Shown here in pieces: positions 39,464 to 48,942 of a stretch of DNA of 64,000 nucleotides (the stretch's first letter is position 1; each line of letters opens with the position of its first letter). The notes beneath the pieces are model-generated. The model worked only from the letters and a program-made list of their open reading frames with translations, was not told where the DNA came from and made no database searches. A program made the position numbers and the translations under genes. Location: NCBI GenBank assembly GCA_964555625.1, contig CAZKTE010000002.1:32148-96147 (forward strand). The letters are read 5' to 3'. The DNA comes from CAZJKE01 sp964555625. GTDB taxonomy: Bacteria > Planctomycetota > Phycisphaerae > Phycisphaerales > SM1A02.

Positions 39464-42244
39464 ATGCCCAGGACCCATCAGCAGCCGGATACCGGTGAGC
39501 GGACCCGTCCGCACCGCTACTGCGGCGCACTGGCCGACACAATCGAGACCTTCTGGCAGGAGCAGTGGTTGGCGCAGAAGACATTTGCCGCTGCCATCAC
39601 CGGCGACGCGAGTCAGCAGCGGTTCTATTGCCTGGACATGTTTCCTTATCCGAGCGGGACGGGCCTCCATGTGGGACACCCGGTGGGCTACATCGGCAGC
39701 GACATCATCTGTCGCTATCGGCGCATGCTCGGCTGCAATGTCCTGCACCCGATGGGATGGGACGCATTCGGCCTGCCCGCCGAGCAACATGCAATCGCCA
39801 CCGGTGTGCACCCGTCCATCACGACAGGCGAGGCCATCGACACCTACCGACGCCAACTGCAGCGCATCGGATTCTCATACGACTGGGATCGCGAATTCGC
39901 GACGATCGATCCCTCCTACTACCGCTGGACGCAATGGATCTGGCTGAAGGCATACGACGCCTGGTACGACCAGGATGCCCAGCGCGCTCGCCCCATCTGC
40001 GATCTCGTCTCCGAGTTGGAGGCGGGTACTCGCACGCCAGATGGGCAGACGTGGGGTGATCTGGCAGACGATGATCAACGGCGGTTCATCGACCAGCAGC
40101 GGCTCGCCTACCTCGACGAACAGGTCGTCAACTGGTGCCCGAAGCTCGGTACCGCCTTGGCCAACGAGGAAGTGATCGACGGAAGAAGCGAGCGCGGCGG
40201 CCACCCTGTCCATCGCAAGGCGCTTCGACAGTGGATGTTTCGCATTACCGCCTACGCCGACCGGCTACTGGAGTCGCTCGACACGCTCGACTGGCCCGAT
40301 TCGACGCGCACGATGCAGGCAGAGTGGATCGGCCGCAGCGAGGGCGCGGACATCGACTTCGAGCTTGACTGCGGAGGATCCCTGAGGGTGTTCACCACCC
40401 GACCTGACACACTCTTTGGCGCCACCTTCATGGTCGTCGCGCCCGAGCACCCGCTCGTGGATCAGGTTCTGGCGGATCCGCCCAGTACCTGTGACGTTGA
40501 TGCCCTTGGGGCCTACGTCAAGACGGCCATAAGCCGCTCGGACGTCGATCGCATCAGCGGCAGTGGCGAGAAGACGGGCGTGTCCAGCGGACTCGTCGCC
40601 ATCAACCCGGCCACAGGGGCGGAGATCCCCGTCTGGGTGGCCGACTACGTGCTGGCAAGCTACGGGCACGGCGCGATCATGGCGGTTCCCGGACATGACG
40701 ACCGCGACCACGCATTCGCCACAACCTTCGACATTCCCATAGTCGAGGTCGTGAAGCCGCCCGCCGAGTTCGATGGCACAACCTGCTTCACGGGCCAGGG
40801 CAACGCCATCAACAGTGCAAGCGACTGTGTGTCGATCGACGGAATGGGCACCACCGACGCGATCGCGAACATCGTCAGATGGCTGGAGGACTCCGGGCTC
40901 GGCACATCGCGCGTGAACTTCAAGCTGCGGGACTGGCTCTTCTCTCGCCAGCGATACTGGGGAGAGCCGTTCCCAATCGTCTTCGATCAGGATGGGAACC
41001 ACTGGCCGGTGTCGGACGCCGCGCTCCCGGTGGAGTTGCCGCCACTGGAGGACTACGAGCCCATCGAGTCGGACGAGCCGCGTCCGCTGCTGGCAAAAAA
41101 CGAGGCGTGGATACACACGACAGCCGGCGAAGCCGGTGTGTGTGCCGATCTCCTGGCGGCGGACACGCCCGTCACGCGCGAAGCAAACACGATGCCCGGC
41201 TGGGCGGGGTCATGTTGGTATCACCTGCGGTTCTGCAGCCCCCACTGCGAGGATCGATTCGTGGATCGCGACGCCGAGCAGTACTGGCTGGCGGAGGGCG
41301 TGGACCTCTACATCGGCGGCGCCGAGCACGCGGTCCTGCACCTCCTCTACGCGCGATTCTGGCACAAGATGCTCTACGACCTTGGCGAGGTCAGCAGTGA
41401 TGAGCCCTTCCGCCACCTCTTCCACCAGGGACTGCTGACCAGCTTCGCCTTCCAGCGGGCCGACGGCTCGCTGGTGGCGGTCGACGAGGTCGAGGACCGC
41501 GGCGAGGATGACTGGGTCGAGGCCAACAGCGGTGACGCCGTAACCCGTGTCGTCGCCAAGATGAGCAAGTCTCTGCGCAACATCGTCAACCCCGATGACA
41601 TCATCGCCGAGTACGGAGCCGACACGCTGCGACTCTATGAGATGTACATGGGGCCGCTGGAGGCATCAGCCCCATGGAACACCCGAGACATCATCGGCGT
41701 GCACCGATTCCTGCAGCGCGCCTGGCGACTTGCCGTGGACGAAGACACCGGGAAACTCTCGCTGCAGGATCAGCCGTCCGCCGACGTTGAGCGGGCGCTC
41801 CATGCAATGATCGCGAAGGTGACCAGCGACATCGAGCGGCTGGCCTACAACACCGCGATCGCAGCGATGATCGAGTTCGTCAACACCGCGACGGCCAAGG
41901 GAGGTGTGACGGCCGATCAACTCGAGCGCTTCTCGCTGGTGCTCTCGCCGTTCGCACCACACATGGGCGAGGAACTGCACTCGCGCGTTGGAAACGACGA
42001 GTCCCTGGCATACCGCTCCTGGCCCCAGCACGACCCGGCGATGCTTGCAGTCGACGAAATCGAGCTCCCGGTGCAGGTCATGGGCAAGATGCGTGGTCAT
42101 GTCATGGTTGCAGCGGATGCGGATGCCGCGGACATCGAGGCCGCCGTGCTCGCCGACGATCGGATCCAGAAGGTGCTCGCCGGCGCCGCCGTCCGCAAGG
42201 TCGTGGTCGTACCCGGCAAGATCGTCAACATCGTCACGGGATGA
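39464..42244 (+). CDS. leuS: Leucyl-tRNA synthetase
   Basis: 926 residues, somewhat longer than the usual 820-870. The class I HIGH-type motif lies in PYPSGTGLHVGHP, the CP1 editing domain has FTTRPDTLFGATFMVVAPEH, and KMSKS is in VAKMSKSLRNIVNPDD. An extra ~30 residues near 185-215 (GTRTPDGQTWGDLADDDQRR) lengthen the zinc-domain region. TATCCT 8 nt before the ATG and lack of a Shine-Dalgarno sequence suggest a near-leaderless start, or read-through from folC. The stop overlaps the next gene as ATGA. Confidence 0.97.
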   Translation: MPRTHQQPDTGERTRPHRYCGALADTIETFWQEQWLAQKTFAAAITGDASQQRFYCLDMFPYPSGTGLHVGHPVGYIGSDIICRYRRMLGCNVLHPMGWDAFGLPAEQHAIATGVHPSITTGEAIDTYRRQLQRIGFSYDWDREFATIDPSYYRWTQWIWLKAYDAWYDQDAQRARPICDLVSELEAGTRTPDGQTWGDLADDDQRRFIDQQRLAYLDEQVVNWCPKLGTALANEEVIDGRSERGGHPVHRKALRQWMFRITAYADRLLESLDTLDWPDSTRTMQAEWIGRSEGADIDFELDCGGSLRVFTTRPDTLFGATFMVVAPEHPLVDQVLADPPSTCDVDALGAYVKTAISRSDVDRISGSGEKTGVSSGLVAINPATGAEIPVWVADYVLASYGHGAIMAVPGHDDRDHAFATTFDIPIVEVVKPPAEFDGTTCFTGQGNAINSASDCVSIDGMGTTDAIANIVRWLEDSGLGTSRVNFKLRDWLFSRQRYWGEPFPIVFDQDGNHWPVSDAALPVELPPLEDYEPIESDEPRPLLAKNEAWIHTTAGEAGVCADLLAADTPVTREANTMPGWAGSCWYHLRFCSPHCEDRFVDRDAEQYWLAEGVDLYIGGAEHAVLHLLYARFWHKMLYDLGEVSSDEPFRHLFHQGLLTSFAFQRADGSLVAVDEVEDRGEDDWVEANSGDAVTRVVAKMSKSLRNIVNPDDIIAEYGADTLRLYEMYMGPLEASAPWNTRDIIGVHRFLQRAWRLAVDEDTGKLSLQDQPSADVERALHAMIAKVTSDIERLAYNTAIAAMIEFVNTATAKGGVTADQLERFSLVLSPFAPHMGEELHSRVGNDESLAYRSWPQHDPAMLAVDEIELPVQVMGKMRGHVMVAADADAADIEAAVLADDRIQKVLAGAAVRKVVVVPGKIVNIVTG

Positions 42245-43506
42245 TGGATACGCACCTGGACATCCTGTCTCTGGCCGGACCACAAGGCGAGACGGTCTGG
42301 CGCATCAATCCACCCTGCCCAACTGACCTGCGGGTGGTCGTGGCTGGCGACGGTCCATCGCCGCTGGAGGAAGTCGGACGCGCCCTGGCGACCTTCGTGG
42401 GCGCAGCGGTGGATGTCGCCGAGATGGACGCGACGGACACGTCGACGGCGTGGATTGCCAGGGTTCGCATTCCCGCCCTGCCTGCCGATGCCGTGTTCTG
42501 GGCCGAGGAGGCCACTCCTGAGGCCCTGGAACATGCTGGGTGCAGTGAGGGCTGGACGCTGGCCATGCAGACGGGCCTGCACGCCGATGATCCTGTCGGA
42601 CACTTTGCCGATCTGCTGCGCATCCTCACCGGTTCTCTGGCGGGTGCCGCGGGAATCATGGATATCAACACCGGCCGCTGGCACCCACGGGAGGTACTTG
42701 AGTCCACCGTGCTCGATGCTCAGGGGGACCTCCCGGAGGAGGCCCTGTGGATCACGCGCGTCGTCGACGGACCCGCCGACGCTGAGCCGGCAGATCGCCA
42801 TGCGTGGATCACCACGCACGGCCTTGATCGATGTGGCCGCGCCGAACTGGAGATGCTCGCTGTTCCCCCGATCCTGGTTTCCGATGCGGTGCAGCTCGTC
42901 GATGCCGTGGCCGCCATCTCGCTTGAGCAGGACCTCCCCGCCGCCGGGGTCGAGATTCCTCTCGCCGACGCATGCGGCGTTACCCTTGCTGCGCCGAGCA
43001 ACGTGCTCGATCGTCTCCCGCCCGGCGCCCCGGGCTCCGGTCAGCGCGACGCGTACTGCGCGATCATCACAGGTACGGAGGAACTGTTTCCCCGCGAGCT
43101 CGTATCACGTCTGCGCAGGGGTGACGCCACGATCGTGCGCACCGTGCGATCGACGCGTCGCCGGGCCGAGGTGGCGCAGGCCACCTGGTCACTGTTGCTG
43201 GAGTTGGCAGTCCGCGTCGGCGACCGCGAAGATGCGGCCTGTCTGGCGCAGATTCCCTTCGCCGATCCGTCGGATCCCGACGGGAGACGCGAGCACCTCT
43301 GGTTTCGAATCGTCGAAGTCGATGGGGCAACGGCCGTCGGCCAGCTGGCCCACGCGCCGCGCGTGGCCGAGGGGATCGGACCAAGGCACCGCGAGTCGAT
43401 CGCCTGCGAAGATGTCACGGACTGGCTGATTCTCACACCGGTAGGCCCCCTGAGTCCCGGCGACGAGGAGGCCGTGCGTGACTTCCTGCACCAGCTCGGT
43501 GGCTAG
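42241..43506 (+). CDS. Uncharacterised protein with C-terminal DUF2314-like domain
   Basis: 421 residues, no signal peptide or membrane helix. The C-terminal ~90 residues carry R-R-E-H-L-W-F-R-I-V-E-V-D-G-A-T-A-V-G-Q-L, which fits the DUF2314 pattern of 'EHMWFRV..VDGD...G.L'. The N-terminal ~300 residues resemble the DUF4026-like partner that often precedes DUF2314, with an acidic, Ala-rich composition. Function unknown. It is coupled to leuS by ATGA. Its TAG stop overlaps the TAG stop of the convergent gene in the palindrome CTAG. Confidence 0.65.
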   Translation: MMDTHLDILSLAGPQGETVWRINPPCPTDLRVVVAGDGPSPLEEVGRALATFVGAAVDVAEMDATDTSTAWIARVRIPALPADAVFWAEEATPEALEHAGCSEGWTLAMQTGLHADDPVGHFADLLRILTGSLAGAAGIMDINTGRWHPREVLESTVLDAQGDLPEEALWITRVVDGPADAEPADRHAWITTHGLDRCGRAELEMLAVPPILVSDAVQLVDAVAAISLEQDLPAAGVEIPLADACGVTLAAPSNVLDRLPPGAPGSGQRDAYCAIITGTEELFPRELVSRLRRGDATIVRTVRSTRRRAEVAQATWSLLLELAVRVGDREDAACLAQIPFADPSDPDGRREHLWFRIVEVDGATAVGQLAHAPRVAEGIGPRHRESIACEDVTDWLILTPVGPLSPGDEEAVRDFLHQLGG

Positions 43507-43892
43507 TTGATCATTGCTGCAACGAACTGCAGCAGCATGACCAGGAGCCAGAGCGCCACGACACACACTGAGACCTTCGCCGCAATGGGCATCCCCCCCA
43601 CGCTGGCCTCGGACAAGTCGTCGGCGGGCAAGCCCAGTTCGTCCCAGTCAATGTCGATTGAGTCTCGCCGGTTGGCCACCATGATCTCCCGCGCCGCGGC
43701 AGCCTGGGACTCTGGCACATGGAGGGACGCCCCGGCCGCTCCTAGTCCCGGCAGGAAGTTTGAACCGCCGACGTGGGACATGCCGAATACGACTGCCTCG
43801 ATCTCGCGGTCGCGCAGGACGATCGCGAGGATGTTCGCCTCGTGCTCGCTGAGCGCCGTCAGCAGGGGGACCAGTCGATCGCCTTCACTCAT
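43503..43892 (-). CDS. DUF2007-like putative signal-transducing protein with C-terminal membrane anchor
   Basis: 129 residues. Residues ~8-75 (LLTALSEHEANILAIVLRDR, EIEAVVFG, ASLHVPESQAAAAREIM) match the ferredoxin-like fold of DUF2007, where a small domain compares paired positions. A hydrophobic helix near 108-127 (VSVCVVALWLLVMLLQFVAA) would tail-anchor it. The ATG overlaps the kinase stop as ATGA. Family called by pattern only. Confidence 0.65.
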   Translation of the reverse strand: MSEGDRLVPLLTALSEHEANILAIVLRDREIEAVVFGMSHVGGSNFLPGLGAAGASLHVPESQAAAAREIMVANRRDSIDIDWDELGLPADDLSEASVGGMPIAAKVSVCVVALWLLVMLLQFVAAMIN

Positions 43893-45019
43893 CCGAAGCT
43901 GTCCTCTCTGGGCTCCGCAGGAGCGATGACCTCGATGATGCGATCGTGGCGCGCAGCCAGCCATCGCACCTTGCGATCGACCATGCGCAGGAAGGTGGAT
44001 CCTGCAACGCTGCCGAAGGTCCCGGCATGGTGGATGGGAATAACGCTCTCGACGATCATGGCCTCGATCATGAGATCCGGCACGATCGCGCGCTCCGCCT
44101 CGCTCAGGGGTTTGAAACAGAAGGAGTCGTAGGACTGAATCATCGCGCGAATCGTCCGCCCGCGGCACGACTCGGGCCACTGGTCCACATGATCAGGGTC
44201 ACCTCGTCGCACGGAGAACTGAAGGGCGCCGTTGGCAACATCGCTGACCCGTGGCTCGATGCGCAGGGAGTCGAAGTCGATGACCGCAACAACCGCGTGC
44301 TCCTCATAGAGCAGGTTGCCCGGGTGCCAGTCGCCGTGAATGACCGTCAGGCGCATCGTCCTGAACCCTGCGTCCTCCACTCGCTGCGCCGACTCCTTGA
44401 ACGCGCATCGCAGGCTGTCGAGCGTATCCTCAATGCCCACGAGCCCATCGACAGGTTCATGGTCGGCCAGGATCGCAGCGAGGTCGGTGATGGCACCGGG
44501 GATGCGGTCCGGGTCGTGGAAGCTCCCCGAGTACGGTGCGCCCGTCAGTGGGTGCTCGGCGAGCAGGTCGTGCATGTGAGCCAACACTCGTCCGGCCTCG
44601 GCCGCCGCCTGATTGGACTTGTCGAAGCGTTTTCCGCGCATGAAGTGGAAGAGCTCGAAGATGTGCCCCTTGTGGTGCACCATCGTCTCCCCGTCGACGG
44701 TCTCGACGAGCCCGGCGATCGGAAACCTGTGGGACTGCAACTGCCGCTGGACGCCATGGGAGAACTCAACTCGATCGAGTCCGTCTCGCCCCGGCGCGAG
44801 GCGCTTGAGCAGGTACTCGCCACCTTGCGTGCGGATCATCATCTTCGGCGCCCGACGCGATCCCTTCTGGAATTCACTGACGTGCTGGATCGAGCCGATG
44901 TCGTATCGGTTCAGCACGATCGTCAGGTCGGCACCGTCGATGGACGTGCCGGCCACGTCATCCCCTTGATCGGGTCCCGTCGGCGTGTTGTGTGGATCGT
45001 CGGTCACGCGCGCACTCAT
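43889..45019 (-). CDS. APH-fold phosphotransferase
   Basis: 376 residues. Kinase signature VIHGDWHPGNLLY (catalytic loop H-G-D-x-H-x-x-N) and V-A-V-I-D-F-D-S-L-R (Mg2+-binding D-F-D) place it with aminoglycoside-phosphotransferase/homoserine-kinase-II-like enzymes. The nucleotide-binding lobe starts near residue 45 (QKGSRRAPKMMIRTQGGEYL). Substrate unknown; a role in resistance is not implied, as most such enzymes act on small metabolites. It follows yicC by 5 nt and is coupled to the DUF2007-like gene. Confidence 0.85.
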   Translation of the reverse strand: MSARVTDDPHNTPTGPDQGDDVAGTSIDGADLTIVLNRYDIGSIQHVSEFQKGSRRAPKMMIRTQGGEYLLKRLAPGRDGLDRVEFSHGVQRQLQSHRFPIAGLVETVDGETMVHHKGHIFELFHFMRGKRFDKSNQAAAEAGRVLAHMHDLLAEHPLTGAPYSGSFHDPDRIPGAITDLAAILADHEPVDGLVGIEDTLDSLRCAFKESAQRVEDAGFRTMRLTVIHGDWHPGNLLYEEHAVVAVIDFDSLRIEPRVSDVANGALQFSVRRGDPDHVDQWPESCRGRTIRAMIQSYDSFCFKPLSEAERAIVPDLMIEAMIVESVIPIHHAGTFGSVAGSTFLRMVDRKVRWLAARHDRIIEVIAPAEPREDSFG

Positions 45020-45024
45020 CGACG

Positions 45025-45909
45025 CTACTCGACGTTCTGCACCTGCTCCTTGATGCGATCGATGGCGCCCTTGATCTCCACGACGCGACGGCTCATGTCG
45101 CCGTCGAGGCATTTGCTGCCGATCGTGTTGGCCTCTCGAAGCATCTCCTGGGCCAGGAAGTCGAGGGTACGCCCGATCGGCTCGCCGCCATCGCCTCCAA
45201 CCAGATCCTCGAACTGCCCGACGTGGCTCCGTAGCCTTGATACTTCCTCGGCAACATCACTGCGCTCGGCGAACACGGCCACCTCCCGCAGCAGGTCCTC
45301 ATCCCGCACCTCGCAGCCGCTGTCGGCCAAGAGCGTCTCCATGCGCTGCCGCAGCCGCGACTGGTAGGCATCGACGACTTCACCGCTGCGATCGGCGATC
45401 TGCGAGAGGTGGTCCGAGATCACCTCGAGTTGGCCTCGCACATCCGCCTCGATGCTCACACCCTCCCGAACGCGCATCTCCATGACGCCGTCGCAGGCCT
45501 TCTGCGTCAACGCAAGCACGTCATCTCGCACTCGCGCCAACAGGTCGGCGCCGGTGTCCTGCACCAGCGCGCCCGGAAGCGACAGGAGGCTCGCCGCATC
45601 AACGGAAACGCTCACGCCGTTTCCGGCGATCTCGCCAAGCTGGGCGAGGTACGCCGCCACGGCCTCCGTGTTGATGGATGCCGCCGCGGCCGCCGATGCG
45701 TCGGCGAACTTCACCGACACGTGGATGCTGCCGCGCGCAAGAACGCTGGACACGACCGCGTCGATCGCCGGCTCAAGTCCCTGCAGCTGGTCGGGCAGTC
45801 GCACATGCTGCTTGAGGTATCGGTTGTTGACTGTTCGAACCTCGACCAGGAACGATGCCCCGTCACGCGAACTCGTCGCCGTGCCGAAACCAGTCATCGA
45901 TCGCAGCAT
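45025..45909 (-). CDS. YicC/YloC-family endoribonuclease
   Basis: 294 residues. M-L-R-S-M-T-G-F-G-T-A at the N-terminus and V-E-V-R-T-V-N-N-R-Y-L are the YicC_N signature; the C-terminal domain has DFLAQEMLREANTIGSK, matching DUF1732. The family contains RNA endonucleases that act with PNPase in sRNA turnover. Starts 2 nt after the secG stop. Confidence 0.94.
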   Translation of the reverse strand: MLRSMTGFGTATSSRDGASFLVEVRTVNNRYLKQHVRLPDQLQGLEPAIDAVVSSVLARGSIHVSVKFADASAAAAASINTEAVAAYLAQLGEIAGNGVSVSVDAASLLSLPGALVQDTGADLLARVRDDVLALTQKACDGVMEMRVREGVSIEADVRGQLEVISDHLSQIADRSGEVVDAYQSRLRQRMETLLADSGCEVRDEDLLREVAVFAERSDVAEEVSRLRSHVGQFEDLVGGDGGEPIGRTLDFLAQEMLREANTIGSKCLDGDMSRRVVEIKGAIDRIKEQVQNVE

Positions 45910-45911
45910 CG

Positions 45912-46253
45912 TCAGTTCGTCCCGCCGTCGTCCACTGGCGCGGGAGTCGGCGCCACCGGCGTCACATCCAGCGGAAGCGTGGTCGCCGCCGTGGCGTCCG
46001 GCGCCGCGTCCACGCTCTCCACGAGGTTCAACGCGATGGCCAGTGAGATGAACAGCGCAAACGCCACGACCGTCATCACGGTCAGTGCATCACCGACGCG
46101 ACCGCCGAAGACCGTGTCGGTGCCACCACCGCCGGCTCCGCCAAAGGCCGCGGCAAGACCGCCGCCCTGGGGGCGCTGGACGAGGATGATCAGGATCATG
46201 GCCACGGCCACGACGATGACTGCGAGCGTGAGAATGAGAAAGGTGGTGCTCAT
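45912..46253 (-). CDS. secG: Preprotein translocase subunit SecG
   Basis: 113 residues. Two membrane helices (~4-24 and ~57-78) flank ILIILVQRPQGGGLAAAFGG, the SecG signature, with a Gly-rich loop containing F-G-G-R-V-G-D-A. It stimulates SecYEG translocation. The C-terminal ~30 residues are Thr/Pro/Asp-rich, as seen in planctomycete and other versions. The ATG overlaps tpiA by 4 nt. Confidence 0.93.
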   Translation of the reverse strand: MSTTFLILTLAVIVVAVAMILIILVQRPQGGGLAAAFGGAGGGGTDTVFGGRVGDALTVMTVVAFALFISLAIALNLVESVDAAPDATAATTLPLDVTPVAPTPAPVDDGGTN

Positions 46254-47020
46254 GAATTCACCCGCGGAGCGCGGGTCTGCTCCGAAGCTGCGTTGATGAT
46301 CGCAGCAAACTCGTTGACATCAAGTGAGGCCCCTCCCACGAGGCCGCCATCCACATCCGGGCAGGAGAGAATCGCCGCTGCGTTGCTTCCCGTCATCGAC
46401 CCGCCGTACTGGATGCGCAAGGCGCTCGCCGAGTCCGCATCATGTTGCCCTGACACGGTTTCCCTTATCGCCGCATGGACTTCCTGGGCATCTGCCGGCT
46501 CGGCGCGGCGACTCGTGCCGATCGCCCAGACTGGCTCGTAGGCGATGACCAGGCGATCAGGAGTCAGGCCCTCGGTCCCCGCCGACACCTGACCCAGGAC
46601 GACATCCAGGGTCGATCCAGCCTCCCGCTGCTCAAGTGTCTCGCCCACACAAAGCACGACATTGAGGCCGGCAGCCTGCGCTGCAGCCGCCTTATCGGCC
46701 ACCAGGTCGTCGCCCTCGCCAATCACATGCCGACGCTCGCTGTGACCCACTAGTACCCAGCTGGCACCGGCATCCAGCAGCATCGAAGCACTCACCTCCC
46801 CGGTGAAGGCTCCGTCGGCCTCGTGCCAGAGGTCCTGCGCTCCGACCGCCACGTTCTCGCCTTCAAGAACACCTGCGACGTCCGAGATCCACGGGAATGG
46901 CGGAAACACCACGACGTCGCAGCCGTCGCATGCTGCATCGGCGACGCCGCGCGCAAGTAACTGCGCCGACGAACGGTCGGTGTGCATCTTCCAATTTCCG
47001 CCGATGATTGGCCTGCGCAT
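46250..47020 (-). CDS. tpiA: Triosephosphate isomerase
   Basis: 256 residues. Active-site Lys in G-G-N-W-K-M-H, His in V-L-V-G-H-S-E-R-R and the catalytic Glu in IAYEPVWAIGT are all present; IQYGGSMTG and GGLVGGASLD end the phosphate-binding part. It interconverts DHAP and GAP. First gene of the tpiA-secG-yicC-kinase-DUF2007 cluster. No Shine-Dalgarno sequence is visible; TAGACT lies ~24 nt upstream. Confidence 0.97.
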   Translation of the reverse strand: MRRPIIGGNWKMHTDRSSAQLLARGVADAACDGCDVVVFPPFPWISDVAGVLEGENVAVGAQDLWHEADGAFTGEVSASMLLDAGASWVLVGHSERRHVIGEGDDLVADKAAAAQAAGLNVVLCVGETLEQREAGSTLDVVLGQVSAGTEGLTPDRLVIAYEPVWAIGTSRRAEPADAQEVHAAIRETVSGQHDADSASALRIQYGGSMTGSNAAAILSCPDVDGGLVGGASLDVNEFAAIINAASEQTRAPRVNS

Positions 47021-47094
47021 GGGATCGGATCCGCGAAGCCGCGCAGTCTAGCAGGACGAGGAGTGCGGGGTCGAGGCGGCGCAGTGCGCGCCGG

Positions 47095-48942
47095 TCACGG
47101 GCAGGCGCCCCAGTTCCAGAGGAGCCACAGCAGATCCGACACATCCACGGCGCCATCGTGGTTGGTGTCACCGGCGCCACCCATGTCGCCCCAGGCGTCA
47201 AGCATGATGGCGAGATCGTCGTAGTCGACGTCCCCGTCGTAGTCGACATCGCCGCTGCAGGCTTGGCCGTCGATCTCGATCAACGCGGCGGCGTAGCGAT
47301 GCAGTTCCTTCCAGTCAATCCAGACATGGTCCTGCCCGCCCTGGTACGGCCAGTTCATCGCGACGACATCCTCGGTGCCGCCGTACTTGTTCGGGTCATT
47401 CGGTCCCCAGTCGGCGTACTCAAGCGGCTCTCCGCTGTCCCACTCGAATTTTCCCTCGGTGGCAAGATCACTGAGTCCCAGCCAGAGCATGTCGAGGCTC
47501 CTGGCCTGCACAAAGTCGTTCTCCTCCTGGCTGCTGATCGTCGCGAGATTGGCCGGGCGATCCAGCAGGTAACCGAGCACCTCCGCGGACTTGTGCGCGT
47601 CGTAGTACTCCATGGATCCGGTCGTCACGAAGTAGTCGTGCCCCTTGAAGGAGCCGAAGTACTCGAAGCTCACGCCGCTGCGAAGCGTCCCGGCATATGA
47701 GTGGCCCCGCACACGGGGGCCTCGACGAGGACTCCACAGCGGCTGCGCATCGAGGTTGAAGACGTATCCGCATCCGCGCTGGCCGGCCCAGAACGGAGCC
47801 CCGACCACGACGGCGTCGGCACCGACGGCCACTGCATCTCCGAATCGCTCACCGAGGTCTCCGTCGCTTGCCAGCAGTCGTGACTCCTGAGTGAAGAGAC
47901 CGTCCGATCCGCGCCGAAAGAGATACGCAGCTCCTGCCGCACGGGGATCGCCATACGCGCCGACCACGGCGACATCGTCACGCAGGTCCAGCGAGCCACC
48001 GAAGTGCGACCATGCCCACTCGTCGTCAGGCGTAAGCACCTGTGACTGCGTCCAATTCCCGCCTGATCCGTCGAACACGAAGACCGCGCCGGCATTCGCG
48101 CCAACGATGTCGGAGAACTCCGCGCCCACCAGTACCGTCTCTCCATCAATGGCGATGGCGTTTCCGAAGTAGCTGTAGGGCTCGACATCATCCGGTGACA
48201 AGCGTGCCGCAAGCACCCAGTCTCCCTTCACATCACGCTGGTAGATGAAAGCGCTACCTGCGCTGACTCCGTCACCGTTGTCGCGGGGGGAGCCCACGAC
48301 CGCTAGGTCGCCGGCAATGGCAACAGCGGCGCCGACGAAGTTGACATCAAGATCGCCCGGGGCGAGTCTCGCCTCCTGGACCCATGTGCCGTCATCGTCC
48401 CGGAAGATGTAGGCGATGCCCTGTGAATTGACGACCTCGTCGACGTACGGAGCGCCAACAATCAGACGTGTGCCGTCGAGGTCGAGATCATGGCCGAAGT
48501 TCGCATCCGCGGGTAGATCCTCCGGTGCGAGAATCGCTTCCTCCTGCCACTTCGTGCCGCGCCGATAGATGTAGACGGCGCCGCTCCTCTCGGCGGGCGC
48601 AGCCGCCCAAGTGGCGCCCGCAGCGATGACATCGCCCTCGATGTCCACGGACCAACCAAGGTAGTCGTAGAGCGTTCCATCAGATGCTGCCAGATAGGCC
48701 GTCTGGATCCAGCCGCCGCCCTTGCGATCGAAGACGTAGAGGGCACCGGAGTAGGCGCCATTGCCTGGATAGCTCCTGCGATACGCGCCGAGCACGATCG
48801 TCTGGCCACTGGCGGCCGCGGCGAAGCCGGCCATGTCGCCTGACAGAGACGGATCGGTGAGTAGTTGGGCATCCTCGTTTCGGATGGTCATGTCGGCGAC
48901 GGCAGTACCGGTCGCCAGCATGAGTGCGAGCATCTTCTTCAT
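47095..48942 (-). CDS. Secreted seven-blade propeller protein with C-type-lectin-like and dockerin-like domains (copy 1)
   Basis: 615 residues. After the signal peptide MKKMLALMLATGTAVA come seven blades of the form 'F-G-x-x-V-x-I-x-G-D-x-x-x-V-G-A', for example YLGWSVDIEGDVIAAGA and FGDAVAVGADAVVVGAP. Residues ~405-550 form a C-type-lectin-like fold: WLGLSDLATEGKFEWDSGEP, Y-A-D-W-G-P-N-D-P-N, E-D-V-V-A-M-N, A-L-I-E-I. The C-terminal ~60 residues hold two Ca2+ loops (DVDYDGDVDYDD, DTNHDGAVDVSD) and end W-N-W-G-A-C-P. ATG at 48942 overlaps the upstream paralogue's stop (ATGA). Likely cell-surface; ligand unknown. Confidence 0.85.
   Translation of the reverse strand: MKKMLALMLATGTAVADMTIRNEDAQLLTDPSLSGDMAGFAAAASGQTIVLGAYRRSYPGNGAYSGALYVFDRKGGGWIQTAYLAASDGTLYDYLGWSVDIEGDVIAAGATWAAAPAERSGAVYIYRRGTKWQEEAILAPEDLPADANFGHDLDLDGTRLIVGAPYVDEVVNSQGIAYIFRDDDGTWVQEARLAPGDLDVNFVGAAVAIAGDLAVVGSPRDNGDGVSAGSAFIYQRDVKGDWVLAARLSPDDVEPYSYFGNAIAIDGETVLVGAEFSDIVGANAGAVFVFDGSGGNWTQSQVLTPDDEWAWSHFGGSLDLRDDVAVVGAYGDPRAAGAAYLFRRGSDGLFTQESRLLASDGDLGERFGDAVAVGADAVVVGAPFWAGQRGCGYVFNLDAQPLWSPRRGPRVRGHSYAGTLRSGVSFEYFGSFKGHDYFVTTGSMEYYDAHKSAEVLGYLLDRPANLATISSQEENDFVQARSLDMLWLGLSDLATEGKFEWDSGEPLEYADWGPNDPNKYGGTEDVVAMNWPYQGGQDHVWIDWKELHRYAAALIEIDGQACSGDVDYDGDVDYDDLAIMLDAWGDMGGAGDTNHDGAVDVSDLLWLLWNWGACP

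Noticed and set aside
43889..45019. Aminoglycoside resistance gene
   Set aside because: Only the general APH kinase fold is shown; housekeeping context (yicC, secG, tpiA) argues for a metabolic kinase.
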